From positions 124,001-188,000 of the forward strand of contig CAWIYI010000024.1 in NCBI GenBank assembly GCA_963840245.1: DNA of 64,000 bases, written 5' to 3'. The notes below the pieces were generated by a model. It worked only from the letters and a program-made list of their open reading frames with translations. It had not been told where the DNA came from and did no database searches. The position numbers and the translations under genes were made by a program. The stretch comes from Bog-473 sp963840245 (GTDB lineage Bacteria; Actinomycetota; Acidimicrobiia; Acidimicrobiales; RAAP-2). Positions 8,255 to 17,218 of the stretch are shown here, piece after piece (position 1 is the first letter of the stretch; every line of letters starts with the position of its first letter).

Positions 8255-8757
8255 CCGAAGATACCTCCCGTGGAATTGTCGGTCGTCGTCGTCGTGGACA
8301 CCGTGCGGCCGATGATCTGACGGATGCGCTGCAGCGCCTGGTCGTAGAGCGCCTCGGCCTTGATCGCATTGTGCTCGGACTGGGCCAGGAGCTTCTTGTT
8401 GGTGGCGCCGGCGTCGAAGCACTGGTTGGCGGCCGTGCCCTCCAGCCCGTAGGCCTTGGTCAGGAGAGCGGTGACCTCGGGGTCGGGCGACGGGAGGTTG
8501 GTGTTGGCCATCTCGGCATCGTTGAGGAGGGTGCCGCAGGCGGCGTGCACGGCGCCCGTCCCGTTGGCCACGTCCTTGGGGACCCGCGCGTTGTCGGCCA
8601 CGAGGGTGCCGATGTCCTGTCCGAGGGTGGTGCCGCTGACCCAGACGGACATGCGGTGCGCCGTCGAGCCCTGCTGGTCCGCTCCGGCGCACGACGTCAG
8701 GGTGAGGGCGCAACCGGTCATGAGCACGAGTGACGTGGCAAGGGCCCGGTGCCTCAT
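8251..8757 (-). CDS. Predicted lipoprotein
   Basis: A 168-residue exported protein. The signal peptide (RHRALATSLVLMTGCAL) ends in the lipobox LTSC, with the lipidated cysteine at residue 23. The mature part is mainly helical, with three further cysteines (HAACGT, NQCFDA among them) and ends in a Thr-rich tail (VSTTTTTDNS). It overlaps tyrS and the flavin reductase-like gene by four bases each and so is translated with them. No known domain was recognised; the link with tyrS is positional only. Confidence 0.8.
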   Translation of the reverse strand: MRHRALATSLVLMTGCALTLTSCAGADQQGSTAHRMSVWVSGTTLGQDIGTLVADNARVPKDVANGTGAVHAACGTLLNDAEMANTNLPSPDPEVTALLTKAYGLEGTAANQCFDAGATNKKLLAQSEHNAIKAEALYDQALQRIRQIIGRTVSTTTTTDNSTGGIFG

Positions 8758-10019
8758 GTGGCCTGGACGATGTGGACCTCTTTCCGGCCCTTGCGGAGCA
8801 CGAGGTACCGGTCGTGCAGAAGATCATCGGCGGCGAAGGTGCGCTCGTCGTCCGTCTGGCGGACGTTGTTGACGTAGGCGCCCCCCTGCTCGACGGTGCG
8901 GCGCGCGTCCTTCTTGGACGTGGCCAGGCCGGTGCGCTCGAGGCTCTCGACGAGGCTGAGACCACCGAGGAGCTCTGCCCTCGGTATCGGCGTCGTCGGT
9001 GCGTCCTCGGTGACGGCCAGCAGCATGTCCTCGCTGAGCCCGGCGATCTCCTCGCCGAAGAGCGCGGCCGACGCCTCCTCGCACTTGGCCACCTCTGTGT
9101 CGCCGTGGACGAGCGCGGTGACGGCCCGGGCGAGCGCCCGCTGGGCCTCGCGGCGTTGGGGCTGCTCCGCCGTCTGCTGGTCGAGCGCGGTGATCTCCTC
9201 GTGCGCGAGGAAGGTCAGGTACCGGAGCAGCTCGCCCACCTGCTCGTCCGGCGTGTTGAGGAAGAACTGGTACATGGCGAAGGGGCTGGTCCGCCCGGGG
9301 TCCAACCACACCGTGCCCGACTCGGTCTTGCCGTACTTGGTCCCGTCGGCCTTCACGATCAGCGGGGTGGTGAAGCCCCAGACCTCGTCGCCGCAGACCT
9401 TGCGGATGAAGTCGACGCCCATGGTGATGTTGCCCCACTGGTCGCTGCCGCCGAATTGGACGTCGCAGCCGTGGTCGAGATGCAGGCGCAGGAAGTCGTA
9501 GGCCTGGAGCAGCATGTAGCTGAACTCGGTGTAGGAGATCCCCTGATCCGGACGATCGAACCGGGACTTGACCGACTCCTTGGCCACCATCTGGTTGACG
9601 GTGAAGTGCTTGCCGACGTCGCGCAGGTACTCGAGGGTCGACAACGTGCTCAGCCAGTCGGCGTTGTTGAGCAGTAGCGCGTGGTCCAGGTCGAGGAACT
9701 GGCCCAGCTGGGGTCGGATCCCCTCGAGGTAGCCCTCGATCGTCTGGAGGTCCAGCAGCTGGCGCTCGTCCTGCTTGCCGCCGGGGTCGCCGATCATGCC
9801 CGTGCCGCCTCCGGCGAGGGAGATGGGCCGGTGGCCCGCGTCCTGGAACCGGCGGAGCGTGCAGAGCTGCATCAGGTTGCCGACGTGCAGGCTGTCCGCC
9901 GACGGGTCGAAGCCCGCGTAGACCGTGAGCCCGGGCTGGTCGAAGCGCTTCGGGAGGTCCGGGTCGGTCATCTGGTGGATCAGGCCGCGGAAGGTGAGGT
10001 CCTCCGAGAGCGTGGGCAC
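8754..10019 (-). CDS. tyrS: Tyrosyl-tRNA synthetase
   Basis: Class I aminoacyl-tRNA synthetase charging tRNA-Tyr. The 421-residue protein has the HIGH-type motif as HVGN (residues 46-49), tyrosine-pocket residues in YAGFDPSADSLH and QFGGSDQWGN, and the KMSKS-type loop as KYGKTESG near residue 230. A C-terminal S4-like RNA-binding domain (about 350-415, ATSKKDARRTVEQGGAYVN) completes the bacterial TyrRS architecture. The start is GTG 10019, with no strong ribosome binding site. It is the first gene of a three-gene unit and is divergent from the carotenoid oxygenase-like gene. Confidence 0.96.
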   Translation of the reverse strand: MPTLSEDLTFRGLIHQMTDPDLPKRFDQPGLTVYAGFDPSADSLHVGNLMQLCTLRRFQDAGHRPISLAGGGTGMIGDPGGKQDERQLLDLQTIEGYLEGIRPQLGQFLDLDHALLLNNADWLSTLSTLEYLRDVGKHFTVNQMVAKESVKSRFDRPDQGISYTEFSYMLLQAYDFLRLHLDHGCDVQFGGSDQWGNITMGVDFIRKVCGDEVWGFTTPLIVKADGTKYGKTESGTVWLDPGRTSPFAMYQFFLNTPDEQVGELLRYLTFLAHEEITALDQQTAEQPQRREAQRALARAVTALVHGDTEVAKCEEASAALFGEEIAGLSEDMLLAVTEDAPTTPIPRAELLGGLSLVESLERTGLATSKKDARRTVEQGGAYVNNVRQTDDERTFAADDLLHDRYLVLRKGRKEVHIVQAT

Positions 10020-10109
10020 GTCTCGACTTTGCCATACGCAGGTAGGTTGATTAGCCGCATGGGTGCCCTTGGCGGTTCTCCGGGTTCATCGGCCGGCCCT
10101 GTGGTGAGC

Positions 10110-10145
10110 GTGAGCCGGGTGAGCCGTGTGAGCCGGGGGAGCCGG
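10110..10145. repeat. Four tandem 9-bp repeats (GTGAGCCGG type)
   Basis: Units at 10110, 10119, 10128 and 10137 read GTGAGCCGG, GTGAGCCGT, GTGAGCCGG and GGGAGCCGG. They lie in the divergent region between tyrS and the carotenoid oxygenase-like gene, and the last unit ends at the first base of its GTG start. A related array with core GTGAGCC (on the other strand) is at 18529-18555. Confidence 0.7.
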
Positions 10146-11606
10146 TGATCGGGGACAACGGGGCTCTGCCTCTGCCGATGTCGGGCTCCTTGCCCCCCGA
10201 CCTCCAGGGGACCCTGCTCCGGGTGGGGCCGGCCCGGCCGTGGGGGGCGGCACCGGCGGCCGGCGCCCGTGGGGCGGCTGGTGAAGAGGAGGGTGAGGAT
10301 GAGGCTGCGTGGCACGGTGGTGAGAAGGCCGGCGCCGTGCACGCCGTCGAGCTCCGGGACGGGAAGGCCGTCTGGTATCGACGCCAGGAGTCCGATGCCG
10401 ATGCCGGTGTGCTGTGGCATGCGGGTTCGGTGCTCGCGCTGCCCGAAGCCGGGATCCCCTCGCAATACTCCCGGTTCCTGGAGCCAGAGGAGTTCGCCGG
10501 CCGGCTGACCGTCCCGATCGCCTCACATGTGCATCGCCTGGCCTCCGATGGCGGGCGTGTCCTGTTCGGGGTCGACGACGGGAGTGACGACCTCGTTGAC
10601 GGTGGTTTGGCGGCGGGTGACGGCGAGGGGATCTTCCTGCGCATCGGCGAGTGGGACGCCGCTGGGGCGTTGCGCTCCGCACAGTCGGTCGAGCTGGAGC
10701 GGGCGACCTGGCAACACGACATCGGGGTCACGGCGGAGCATGTCGTGTTCATCGAGTCGCCGACGACGCGCTGTGGGGCGGCGGTGGCGATGGCGGCGTG
10801 GCCGTTCCGTTCGGATGGGTGCCCGGGGCAGAAGGCTGGTTGGGCGTGGTGCCGCGGGGCGGTGACGGTTCCGCGGCGCGGTGGATCCGACTCGATCCCT
10901 GCCTGGTGACGCACGTCCTCGGGGCGTACGACGAGCCGCAGGGAGACGGTGCGGTGGGAGACGGTGCGGTGGGAGACGGTGCGGTGGGAGACGGTGCGAT
11001 CGTCCTCTATGTCTGCCGGTATGGCGTACCCGAGGCCGGTCAGGCGGTCGACCTCTCCGCGTCGGTGGTCGGCCCGGCCGGCATCGGGCTCACGGGAATC
11101 GGGGGGACGCTGGGCGTGCTGGAACGGTGGCGCATCGTGGGCGGGGAGATCGAGCAGACCCAGGTCGACGAACGTTACGTCGAGTATCCACGGACGGATG
11201 CCCAATGCGAGGGTGCGTACTTCCGGTACGGCTACGCACTCGAGACGGAATGGGCAGACGGACCGCCCGCCAGAGCGGGCGGGGGCCGAGCCACCGACCC
11301 GTACCCCGAGGCGCGCCCGGTCGGCGTCGTGAAGTTCGACCTGGCGCGCGACGAAGTCGCATCCTGGAGCCCGGGTCCGGGGCGCACGCCGAGCGAACCA
11401 CTCTTCGTCCGGGCGGTGGACGGCCACACCGACGACGAGGGGTGGCTGCTCACATCGTCGACGACGCCAACCGCGGCGCCAGCGACCTCTACGTCCTCGA
11501 CGCGTCCTCGCTGGGCCGCAGCCGTCCCGAGGCGGTGATCCACCTGCCGGTGCGCCTCCCCGTCCGGAGCCACGGAGAGTGGGTCCCGGCGGATCGCTAT
11601 CGCTGA
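10145..11606 (+). CDS. Carotenoid oxygenase family protein (two frameshifts)
   Basis: Related to iron(II) enzymes that cleave carotenoids or stilbenes. It begins GTG 10145 with GSLPPDLQGTLLRVGPA, the family's N-terminal motif. All four iron-binding histidine segments can be found: SHVHRL, WQHDIGVTAEH, VTHVLGAYDE and RSHGEWVP. They lie in three different frames, with shifts at about 10757-10775 and 11450-11454, each consistent with one missing base. Joined, the product is about 488 residues, normal for the family. A four-fold 15-bp repeat lies inside it. It could be decaying, but the complete ligand set favours a working gene with assembly indels. Confidence 0.75.
10942..11001 (+). repeat. Four in-frame 15-bp repeats encoding GDGAV
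   Basis: Four head-to-tail copies of GGAGACGGTGCGGTG (the last ends ATC) inside the carotenoid oxygenase-like gene add GDGAVGDGAV and so on between two beta strands. The length is a multiple of three, so the number can vary without breaking the frame. Confidence 0.8.
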
Positions 11607-12663
11607 CGCGGCCCTGGACGATTCGTCGTTGTGTCGCTCGCGGCGCCTGCTGCGACCGTTCAACGTCTGCATGGCACCCCCTCGTCAGAGACGGACCCCG
11701 TCCCGCCAACGTCTCGCGGCGCACCGAAGCCCTCGTGGCCAGCGTCACCCAACATCACCGGGCCATCTCGGCGCACCAGAGCCAGCTGCTCACGGCCATC
11801 GTGGAACTCGACCGACGCCGGGCCTGGCGGGTCGACGGCGCCACGTCCATGGTGGCCTGGCTCGTCCAACGCTGCCGTCTCGGCGCACCGCCCGCGAGTG
11901 GGTGACGGCGGCGGCAAGCTGCCCTCGCTGCCCAAGATCGCTGACGCCCTGTCACAGGGAAAACTCTCCTTCGACCAGGTCAAGCCGCTCGTCGACGTGG
12001 CCAAACCAGAGACCGATGCCCAACTGGCCGAACAGGCCACGCACTGGTCAGCCAAGCAGGTCCGCGAGCTCGCGCAGGCCACTCGCAACCAGTCCGAAGA
12101 CCAGTCGACCGGCTTCTATGCCAGGCGCTTCCTCCGCTTCGACGATCGGCGCCGGAGCTTGACGGGTGTGCTCCCCCAGGATCAGTACGCCGTGGTCAAG
12201 AGTTCGTTGATTGCGCGAGCCGGTCGTCGGCGTGACCGGACACCGTTCGATCAGCGGATGGCCGATGCCCTGGTCTCCGTCTGCAAAGGGGACACCGACT
12301 CCAAGGGCACGCCGGGTCGGGACGCGGCGACCGGTCGGAGCCAGGCGGGTGGCCTACGCCGCAACCGCCCGACGGTGGTGGTCCACGCCGACATGCAGTT
12401 CCTCGCCGGTGGCGACGGCGGTGCGGAGCTCGACGTCCTGGGCCCGGTGTCCCGGGAGGTCGCCCGCCGGCTGGCCTGTGACGCCAAGGTGCTCGTCTCC
12501 GCCGATGGGCCGGACGGCCGGAGCCTGAACCTCGGCCGGACCCGGAGGGACCCCAGCGACGCCCAGCGTCTGGAGATCAGGCGTCGCGACAAGGGATGTC
12601 GCTTCCCTGGCTGCACGCACACAGAGTTCACCGATGTGAGTTCTCGTTATTGGGGCATTCCTG

Positions 12664-12678
12664 ATAGACGATCTATCC
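12664..12678. promoter_or_regulatory. GATAGA-CGA-TCTATC palindrome upstream of the inserted gene
   Basis: A perfect 6-bp inverted repeat with a 3-bp spacer, 22 bases before the GTG at 12700 and about 10 bp after a TTGGGG hexamer. The position fits an operator over the start of a promoter for the lipoprotein gene. It is the only such site in the insertion. Confidence 0.4.
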
Positions 12679-12699
12679 GGGTCGCCGCGACCGAGCCGT

Positions 12700-13554
12700 G
12701 TGATGCTGAGCGACGTGGAGAACTGCGAAAGGGCAGCGCGGTTGCGGGGGATTCTGCTGGTGCTGACCTGCTTGGCGCTCGTAGGTGCGGCCTGCTCGGC
12801 AAGCCGCTCTGCGTTGCCGAGCAGGACCCACGCTCATTCGGGCGCTCCATCCACCTCCACGCACGTAAAGGCGGTGCCAGGGTCGACCACGACCACCACG
12901 ACCACCACGGCCAGGACCACCCCGAATTCGGCTGCCCTGTCTGCTGGGAGCTTCTTCGTCGAACCTTGCGCCAATATCGTTGGGAGTCCTCTCCCCACAT
13001 CCAAGATGGATCTCCGACCGTTCCTGCTCAGCGCGGCTCAGCTCCCAGCAGGGGCGGTCATCGACGGGCCACATCAGACCTCGAACACTCCGCCCAAGAT
13101 CTATGCGTCGGTGCCGACCAGCAGCCCAGCGGCGTACGAGAACATCTCTCTCTATGCGGCCTCGACCCCGGCCGGCACCGCGGGCGTGTCGCTCTCCGAG
13201 GTTATCGGTGACGTGGGTTCGGCCAGCTTTGCGAGTCAATTGCTCTCCGTGCTCGATGCCGACCTCAACGGACCTGGTTGCAACGCAAGCGGAAAGGACA
13301 TAGTTCCTCTACCGGGAACCAGTCCTCCGGTGAGTGCAACAGTCAGCGGTGGAACACAGCGGGGTCGCAGCGAAATTGGCGCGAGACTCTTTGCTGCGAA
13401 GGGTTCCCGGCTGGTCTGTTTGACCTGGGGAAGCGACGTCTCCGTCAACGGGAGCGGCGACGTTCGAGGGCGCGTCCCGCGTCTCCCGCCCCTGCCTGAC
13501 AGGTCCGCGATGGCTCTAGTCCTCAATTCCGCGTTGGCCCTCATCCCCAGCTGA
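12700..13554 (+). CDS. Predicted lipoprotein inside the insertion
   Basis: An exported protein of up to 284 residues. The N-terminal region has RLRGILLVLTCLALVGAAC, a signal peptide ending in a lipobox-like VGAAC near residue 33. GTG 12700, ATG 12703 and GTG 12715 are all possible starts. A Ser/Thr-rich linker with eight consecutive threonines follows (about 55-75), then a globular part with three cysteines (EPCANI, GPGCNAS, LVCLTW). It ends with ALVLNSALALIPS. The stop lies nine bases before the right boundary of the insertion, so the gene fills the element. I do not recognise the domain; the layout is like actinobacterial sensor-type lipoproteins. Confidence 0.75.
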   Translation: MMLSDVENCERAARLRGILLVLTCLALVGAACSASRSALPSRTHAHSGAPSTSTHVKAVPGSTTTTTTTTARTTPNSAALSAGSFFVEPCANIVGSPLPTSKMDLRPFLLSAAQLPAGAVIDGPHQTSNTPPKIYASVPTSSPAAYENISLYAASTPAGTAGVSLSEVIGDVGSASFASQLLSVLDADLNGPGCNASGKDIVPLPGTSPPVSATVSGGTQRGRSEIGARLFAAKGSRLVCLTWGSDVSVNGSGDVRGRVPRLPPLPDRSAMALVLNSALALIPS

Positions 13555-13747
13555 GCAACGGACGTGCACCACGTTCGGCACTGGGTCGACGGCGGGCCCA
13601 CGGACCTCGACAACCTCGTCGAGCTCTGTGACCAACATCACCGCTGTGTGCACGAGATGAGATGGAAGATCTCGGGTGACGCCAACGTCGAGTTGACCTT
13701 CCAGAGCCCCACCGGGCGGCGCTCCGCCTCGACTCCCTCCCCGATCC

Positions 13748-15427
13748 TTATTGCAGCGCGAGACGGACCGCCTGATTGATCGCATCGTGCAGCGCGACAT
13801 TCTGCGGGCGGCCCGGCACCATGACCCGGACGAGCGCGGGCGTCGGCGCGGCCAGAGCCGGCTCGAGCTGCGAGAGCGCGGTGACATCGTGGACGGTCAG
13901 GCCGAACCCGCGCGCGACCGCGCCGACGTCACTGGTCGGGGGCGTGCCGAAGAGCTGCTCGAACTCGGCGGGCCCGACGGAACCCGCCTGCGGCAGGAAC
14001 GAGAAGATCCCTCCTCCATCGTTGTCGAGCACGACGAACGTGCACGGGAGCTCCGGCAGGTTGACCAGCCCGGACACGTCGTGCAGGAAAGCCAGGTCAC
14101 CGAGCAGCGCCACCGTACGGGTGCCCGGCCCGTCCCCCGACGCCGCCACCCCCAGCGCAGTCGAGACGACACCATCTATCCCGTTCGCACCTCGGTTGGC
14201 GAGCACCCGCGGTGGCCGCGGTTGTGCTTCGGCGTACCACTCGAGGTCGCGGATAGGCATGGAGGCCGCCACCATGAGGATCGCGCCGGTCTCCGCGGCG
14301 TAGCGGTGGACGGCGCGCGCGACGAGCGGTTCGCTCAGGTCCGAGCCCAGGACCCCGGCAATCGCCGCCTGCGCCTTGGTCTGGCGCGATCGCCAGGAGG
14401 CGAGCCACTCCGGATCGCACGGCTTCGCCGTCGCGCCGGCGGCCTCGAGCCAGTCCTCGGTCCGGCACTGGTGGAACTCCGTGGCCACTCGGGACGGATC
14501 AGCCCACTGCCGCCACGGATCGACGACGACGACCCGCGCACCGGCACGGGCGGCGTTCGAGACATAGGTGCCGACCGCCCGGGAGAGCCAGGGCGCGCCG
14601 AGCATGACGACGCATTCCGGCAGCGGGGGCTCGGTGCGGACGATGGCGTCGGCTGCGGCGATCGTCCCCTCGACCCGGCCTCCCGACAGCGGATCAGCCA
14701 GCACAGGCCACCCGAGCCGATCGGCGAGCGCCAGGACACCACCGAGTTCCGGCGGCTGCGGCCCTGCGCCTGAGCCACCCGCGATGATCAGTCCCCGGCC
14801 CTGGAGGGGCTCCAGCGGGGTGGCGGTGCCCGGTCCCGGCACCGGCCCTCCGGATGGGAGGACGACCAGAGGGCGGGGTCGTGCCGGGAGCGGTGCCCCG
14901 GTACCGATCAGCGGCTCCCTGAACTCGAGATTGAGGTGGACCGGGCCCGGGCCGCCCGGCCCGTGGGCCGCCTCCGCGAAGGCGCGGGCCGCCAGGGGTC
15001 GCCACGTCTCTTCCTGACCCTCGGTCGCCACCCCCGGCGAGGACGTCCAGCGAGTGGCGGGGCCGAAGAGACCGGTCTGCTCAATGGTCTGCGGCGCTCC
15101 TGTGTCGTGCAGCTCCGGCGGCCGGTCCGCCGTGCAGACGATGAGCGGCACCCTGGCATGGTGCGCCTCGACGACCGCCGGGTGCAGCTCCGCGGCGGCC
15201 GTGCCACTCGTGACGCAGATGACGGTCGGCCTCCCCGTCGCCATCGCCAATCCCAATGCGAAGAATCCCGCGCTGCGCTCGTCCAGACGGACGTGGACCC
15301 GGAGTCGATCAGCCAGCGGCAGCGCCAGCGGTGTCGACCGCGAACCGGGGCAGACCACGGCATCGGTCACGCCGAGTGCGGCCCACTCGTCGACCAGGGT
15401 CGCGCTGAAGGTGGCCTGTACGCTCAC
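13748..15427 (-). CDS. menD: SEPHCHC synthase (MenD)
   Basis: Thiamine-diphosphate enzyme that joins isochorismate and 2-oxoglutarate in menaquinone synthesis. It has about 559 residues with the catalytic Glu region DERSAGFFALGLA near residue 53, CTADRPPEL, and the ThDP-binding GDLAFLHD...LDNDGGG motif near 465-495 that binds magnesium. The frame is open up to GTG 15439, but GTG 15427 (VSVQATFSATLVDEW) gives the usual MenD N-terminus and avoids overlap with the divergent menH start at 15433. The gene is convergent with the HNH remnant. Confidence 0.94.
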   Translation of the reverse strand: MSVQATFSATLVDEWAALGVTDAVVCPGSRSTPLALPLADRLRVHVRLDERSAGFFALGLAMATGRPTVICVTSGTAAAELHPAVVEAHHARVPLIVCTADRPPELHDTGAPQTIEQTGLFGPATRWTSSPGVATEGQEETWRPLAARAFAEAAHGPGGPGPVHLNLEFREPLIGTGAPLPARPRPLVVLPSGGPVPGPGTATPLEPLQGRGLIIAGGSGAGPQPPELGGVLALADRLGWPVLADPLSGGRVEGTIAAADAIVRTEPPLPECVVMLGAPWLSRAVGTYVSNAARAGARVVVVDPWRQWADPSRVATEFHQCRTEDWLEAAGATAKPCDPEWLASWRSRQTKAQAAIAGVLGSDLSEPLVARAVHRYAAETGAILMVAASMPIRDLEWYAEAQPRPPRVLANRGANGIDGVVSTALGVAASGDGPGTRTVALLGDLAFLHDVSGLVNLPELPCTFVVLDNDGGGIFSFLPQAGSVGPAEFEQLFGTPPTSDVGAVARGFGLTVHDVTALSQLEPALAAPTPALVRVMVPGRPQNVALHDAINQAVRLALQ

Positions 15428-15432
15428 CCGGC

Positions 15433-16215
15433 GTGCCACTGCATGTCGAAGCGCGCGGTTCCGGGCCGCCGCTGGTCGTCCTGCACGGCTTCACCCAGAC
15501 CGGGCGCATCTGGGGCCGCTTCGGAGACCTTCTGGCCGCGTCGCACACGCTGGTCGCCGTCGACCTTCCCGGCCACGGGGAATCCGGGACCGTGCGGGCC
15601 GACCTGCCGGCGACTGCGGATCTCGTGGCCGAGGCGGTACGGACGGCCGTCGGCGATGAGCCCTGCGCCCTGCTCGGCTACTCGCTCGGTGCCCGGGTGG
15701 CGCTCCATGTGGCGATCGGCGCCGCTCTGCCCTTGCGCCGTCTCGTCTTCATCGGGGTGACCGCGGGGATTGAGGATCCGCAGGCCCGCGAGCGACGACG
15801 CCAGTCCGACGACGCCATGGCTGACGAGCTCGAGGCCTCGGGAGACGTGGAGCACTTCGTCGACACCTGGCTGCAGGGTCCGATGTTCGAACGTCTCGCC
15901 CGGGGTGATGCTGGGCGCGCGGAGCGCCTGCACAACACCGCGTCCGGGTTGGCGTCGAGCCTCCGGCTGTGCGGGGTGGGGACGCAGGAGCCCGTCTGGG
16001 AGCGTCTTCCGACGCTCGCCTGCCCCGTGCTGGCCATGGCCGGGTCGGACGACGTCCGCTTCGCCTCGCATGCACTCCGGGTCGCCCGGCTGGTGCCAGA
16101 GGCCGTCGTGTCCCTGGTTCCCGGGGGTGGGCACGCCGCCCACCTTGCGCAACCCGAGCAAACCGGCCGGATCGTGCGTCACTGGCTCGGCGATGAGGAG
16201 CCGGGCCGCACCTGA
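15433..16215 (+). CDS. menH: SHCHC synthase, alpha/beta hydrolase (MenH)
   Basis: Removes pyruvate from SEPHCHC to give SHCHC, the step after MenD. The 260-residue protein is an alpha/beta hydrolase with LVVLHGFTQTG (oxyanion region), the nucleophile Ser in GYSLGAR near residue 86 and the catalytic His in GGGHAAHL near 236. The start is GTG 15433. It is read away from menD with essentially no intergenic DNA, so both promoters must sit within the neighbouring coding region or the messages are leaderless. Assignment as MenH rather than a generic hydrolase rests on the motif and its partner menD. Confidence 0.85.
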   Translation: MPLHVEARGSGPPLVVLHGFTQTGRIWGRFGDLLAASHTLVAVDLPGHGESGTVRADLPATADLVAEAVRTAVGDEPCALLGYSLGARVALHVAIGAALPLRRLVFIGVTAGIEDPQARERRRQSDDAMADELEASGDVEHFVDTWLQGPMFERLARGDAGRAERLHNTASGLASSLRLCGVGTQEPVWERLPTLACPVLAMAGSDDVRFASHALRVARLVPEAVVSLVPGGGHAAHLAQPEQTGRIVRHWLGDEEPGRT

Positions 16216-16234
16216 CGGGCTGTCGGGGACGGCG

Positions 16235-17218
16235 TCACAGCAGCAGCCCGATCGTCAGGAGTGCGCCGGTGACGATCTGCAATCGGGCGGTCGCGGCGAG
16301 CATGGGGAGCAGGGACCGTCCCTCCTGGTCGCTCAGGGCCAGGAGGAGCGGGCTAATGGCGAGGGGAAATGCCAACAGGGCCAGCAGCGACCACGGCCGG
16401 TAGTGGTAGAGGATCCCGACGGAAAGCGCCACGCCCATCAGGGTGGAGCAGTACAGGAGACCCGCCCCTCGGCGTCCGAGCCGGACGGCGAGGGTCTTCT
16501 TTCCCGACTCCGTGTCAGTCGCGATGTCACGCAGGTTGTTGGCCTGCAGCAGGGCGGCAGCCAACAGGCCGACCGGCACCCCGACCCAGAACACGAACCA
16601 CCAGTCGTACTCGTAGGCGAACAGGTGTCCACTCAGCGAGATGACGAAGGGTGCGTGCTGGACATAGGCCGAGCCCGCCGTGGCCACGAGTCCGAAGAAG
16701 ACGAAGACGAACAACTCGCCGAAGCCGAGGTACCCGTACGGTCGTGGTCCTCCTGTGTAGGCCCACCCGGCGAGGCCGCAGACGATGCCGAGCGGGATGA
16801 ACCACCAGGTGACCCGTGCCGCCAGCCAGAGGCCGGCCAGCCCGGCGACACCGAAGGCGATGAGCGCGGCGAGCTTGACCTCGCGCACCGAGGCCAGCTT
16901 GCCCGCGACCAGGCGGACCGGGCCGACGCGGTGCTCGTCGGTCCCCCGTACCCCGTCGGCGTAGTCGTTGACGTAATTCGTGCCGATCTGTATCCCGAGC
17001 GCCACCACGAGGGCCAGCACGGCGTTGAGCCAGGACAGCTGGCGGTCGAAGCTGGCGCACACCGTCCCATGGCAGGCGCTCGAGATCCGTGGGGTGGTGA
17101 TGACGATGCGACCGCTCGACAGGTAGCCAGCCGCCGTCCCGACGACCACCGGGACGATTGCCGCAGGAAGCGTACGCGGGCGCGCGCCCGCCACCCACAT
17201 CTTGAGCGGAGGGCTCAC
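16235..17218 (-). CDS. menA: 1,4-dihydroxy-2-naphthoate prenyltransferase
   Basis: UbiA-superfamily membrane enzyme that attaches the polyprenyl tail to DHNA, making demethylmenaquinone. The 327-residue protein has about eight to nine hydrophobic segments and the prenyl-diphosphate motif NDYADGVRGTD near residues 81-91 (NDxxDxxxD), with WAYTGGPRPYGYLGFGE in the second motif region. The start shares ATGA with the stop of menB, so menB and menA are coupled. It converges with menH with a 19-base gap. Confidence 0.95.
   Translation of the reverse strand: MSPPLKMWVAGARPRTLPAAIVPVVVGTAAGYLSSGRIVITTPRISSACHGTVCASFDRQLSWLNAVLALVVALGIQIGTNYVNDYADGVRGTDEHRVGPVRLVAGKLASVREVKLAALIAFGVAGLAGLWLAARVTWWFIPLGIVCGLAGWAYTGGPRPYGYLGFGELFVFVFFGLVATAGSAYVQHAPFVISLSGHLFAYEYDWWFVFWVGVPVGLLAAALLQANNLRDIATDTESGKKTLAVRLGRRGAGLLYCSTLMGVALSVGILYHYRPWSLLALLAFPLAISPLLLALSDQEGRSLLPMLAATARLQIVTGALLTIGLLL

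Larger units (their letters stand above)
12636..13563 (+). mobile_element. 928-bp insertion carrying one lipoprotein gene
   Basis: This segment splits the HNH motif between Asp and Val. Deleting exactly 928 bp restores ACC GAT GTG CAC CAC, encoding T-D-V-H-H. Both junctions read GAYGTG (GATGTG left, GACGTG right). The interior has lower GC at its left end, its own promoter-like region and a single gene. The ends show weak inverted similarity (left GTGAGTTCTC with TGGGG further in; right complement GTCCGTTGCTC with TGGGG). No transposase, integrase or reverse transcriptase is present. It may be a non-autonomous element or the product of recombination between HNH paralogues. Confidence 0.6.
11631..13779 (+). 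pseudogene. Broken DUF222/HNH endonuclease (13E12 repeat family)
   Basis: Homologous to the REP13E12-type HNH proteins common in actinobacteria. The DUF222 part is readable as AISAHQSQLLTAIVELDRR (one frame), RRTAREWVTAA (second frame) and KLPSLPKIADALSQGKLSFDQ onward (third frame), with shifts near 11880-11890 and 11912-11925. The HNH part starts LEIRRRDKGCRFPGCTHTEFTDV and stops at 12638. Its second half, VHHVRHWVDGGPTDLDNLVELC and DQHHRCVH, resumes at 13564. The 928 bp between them belong to an insertion. The 3' end overlaps convergent menD by 32 bp. The exact start is unclear. With an insertion in the catalytic motif the gene cannot make an active nuclease. Confidence 0.85.

Noticed and set aside
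10145..11606. Carotenoid oxygenase-like gene called as a pseudogene
   Set aside because: All four iron-ligand segments are present across the three frames and the shifts match the window-wide indel pattern, so it is listed as a CDS with reduced confidence.
12636..13563. Group II or group I intron in the HNH gene
   Set aside because: The left edge reads GTGAG, near the group II start, but the right end has no domain V-like hairpin and no reverse transcriptase is encoded. The only gene is a lipoprotein.
11631..13779. phiRv1-like prophage or integrase-bearing island at the 13E12-type gene
   Set aside because: No serine integrase, phage structural gene or larger island is present; the insertion is less than 1 kb.
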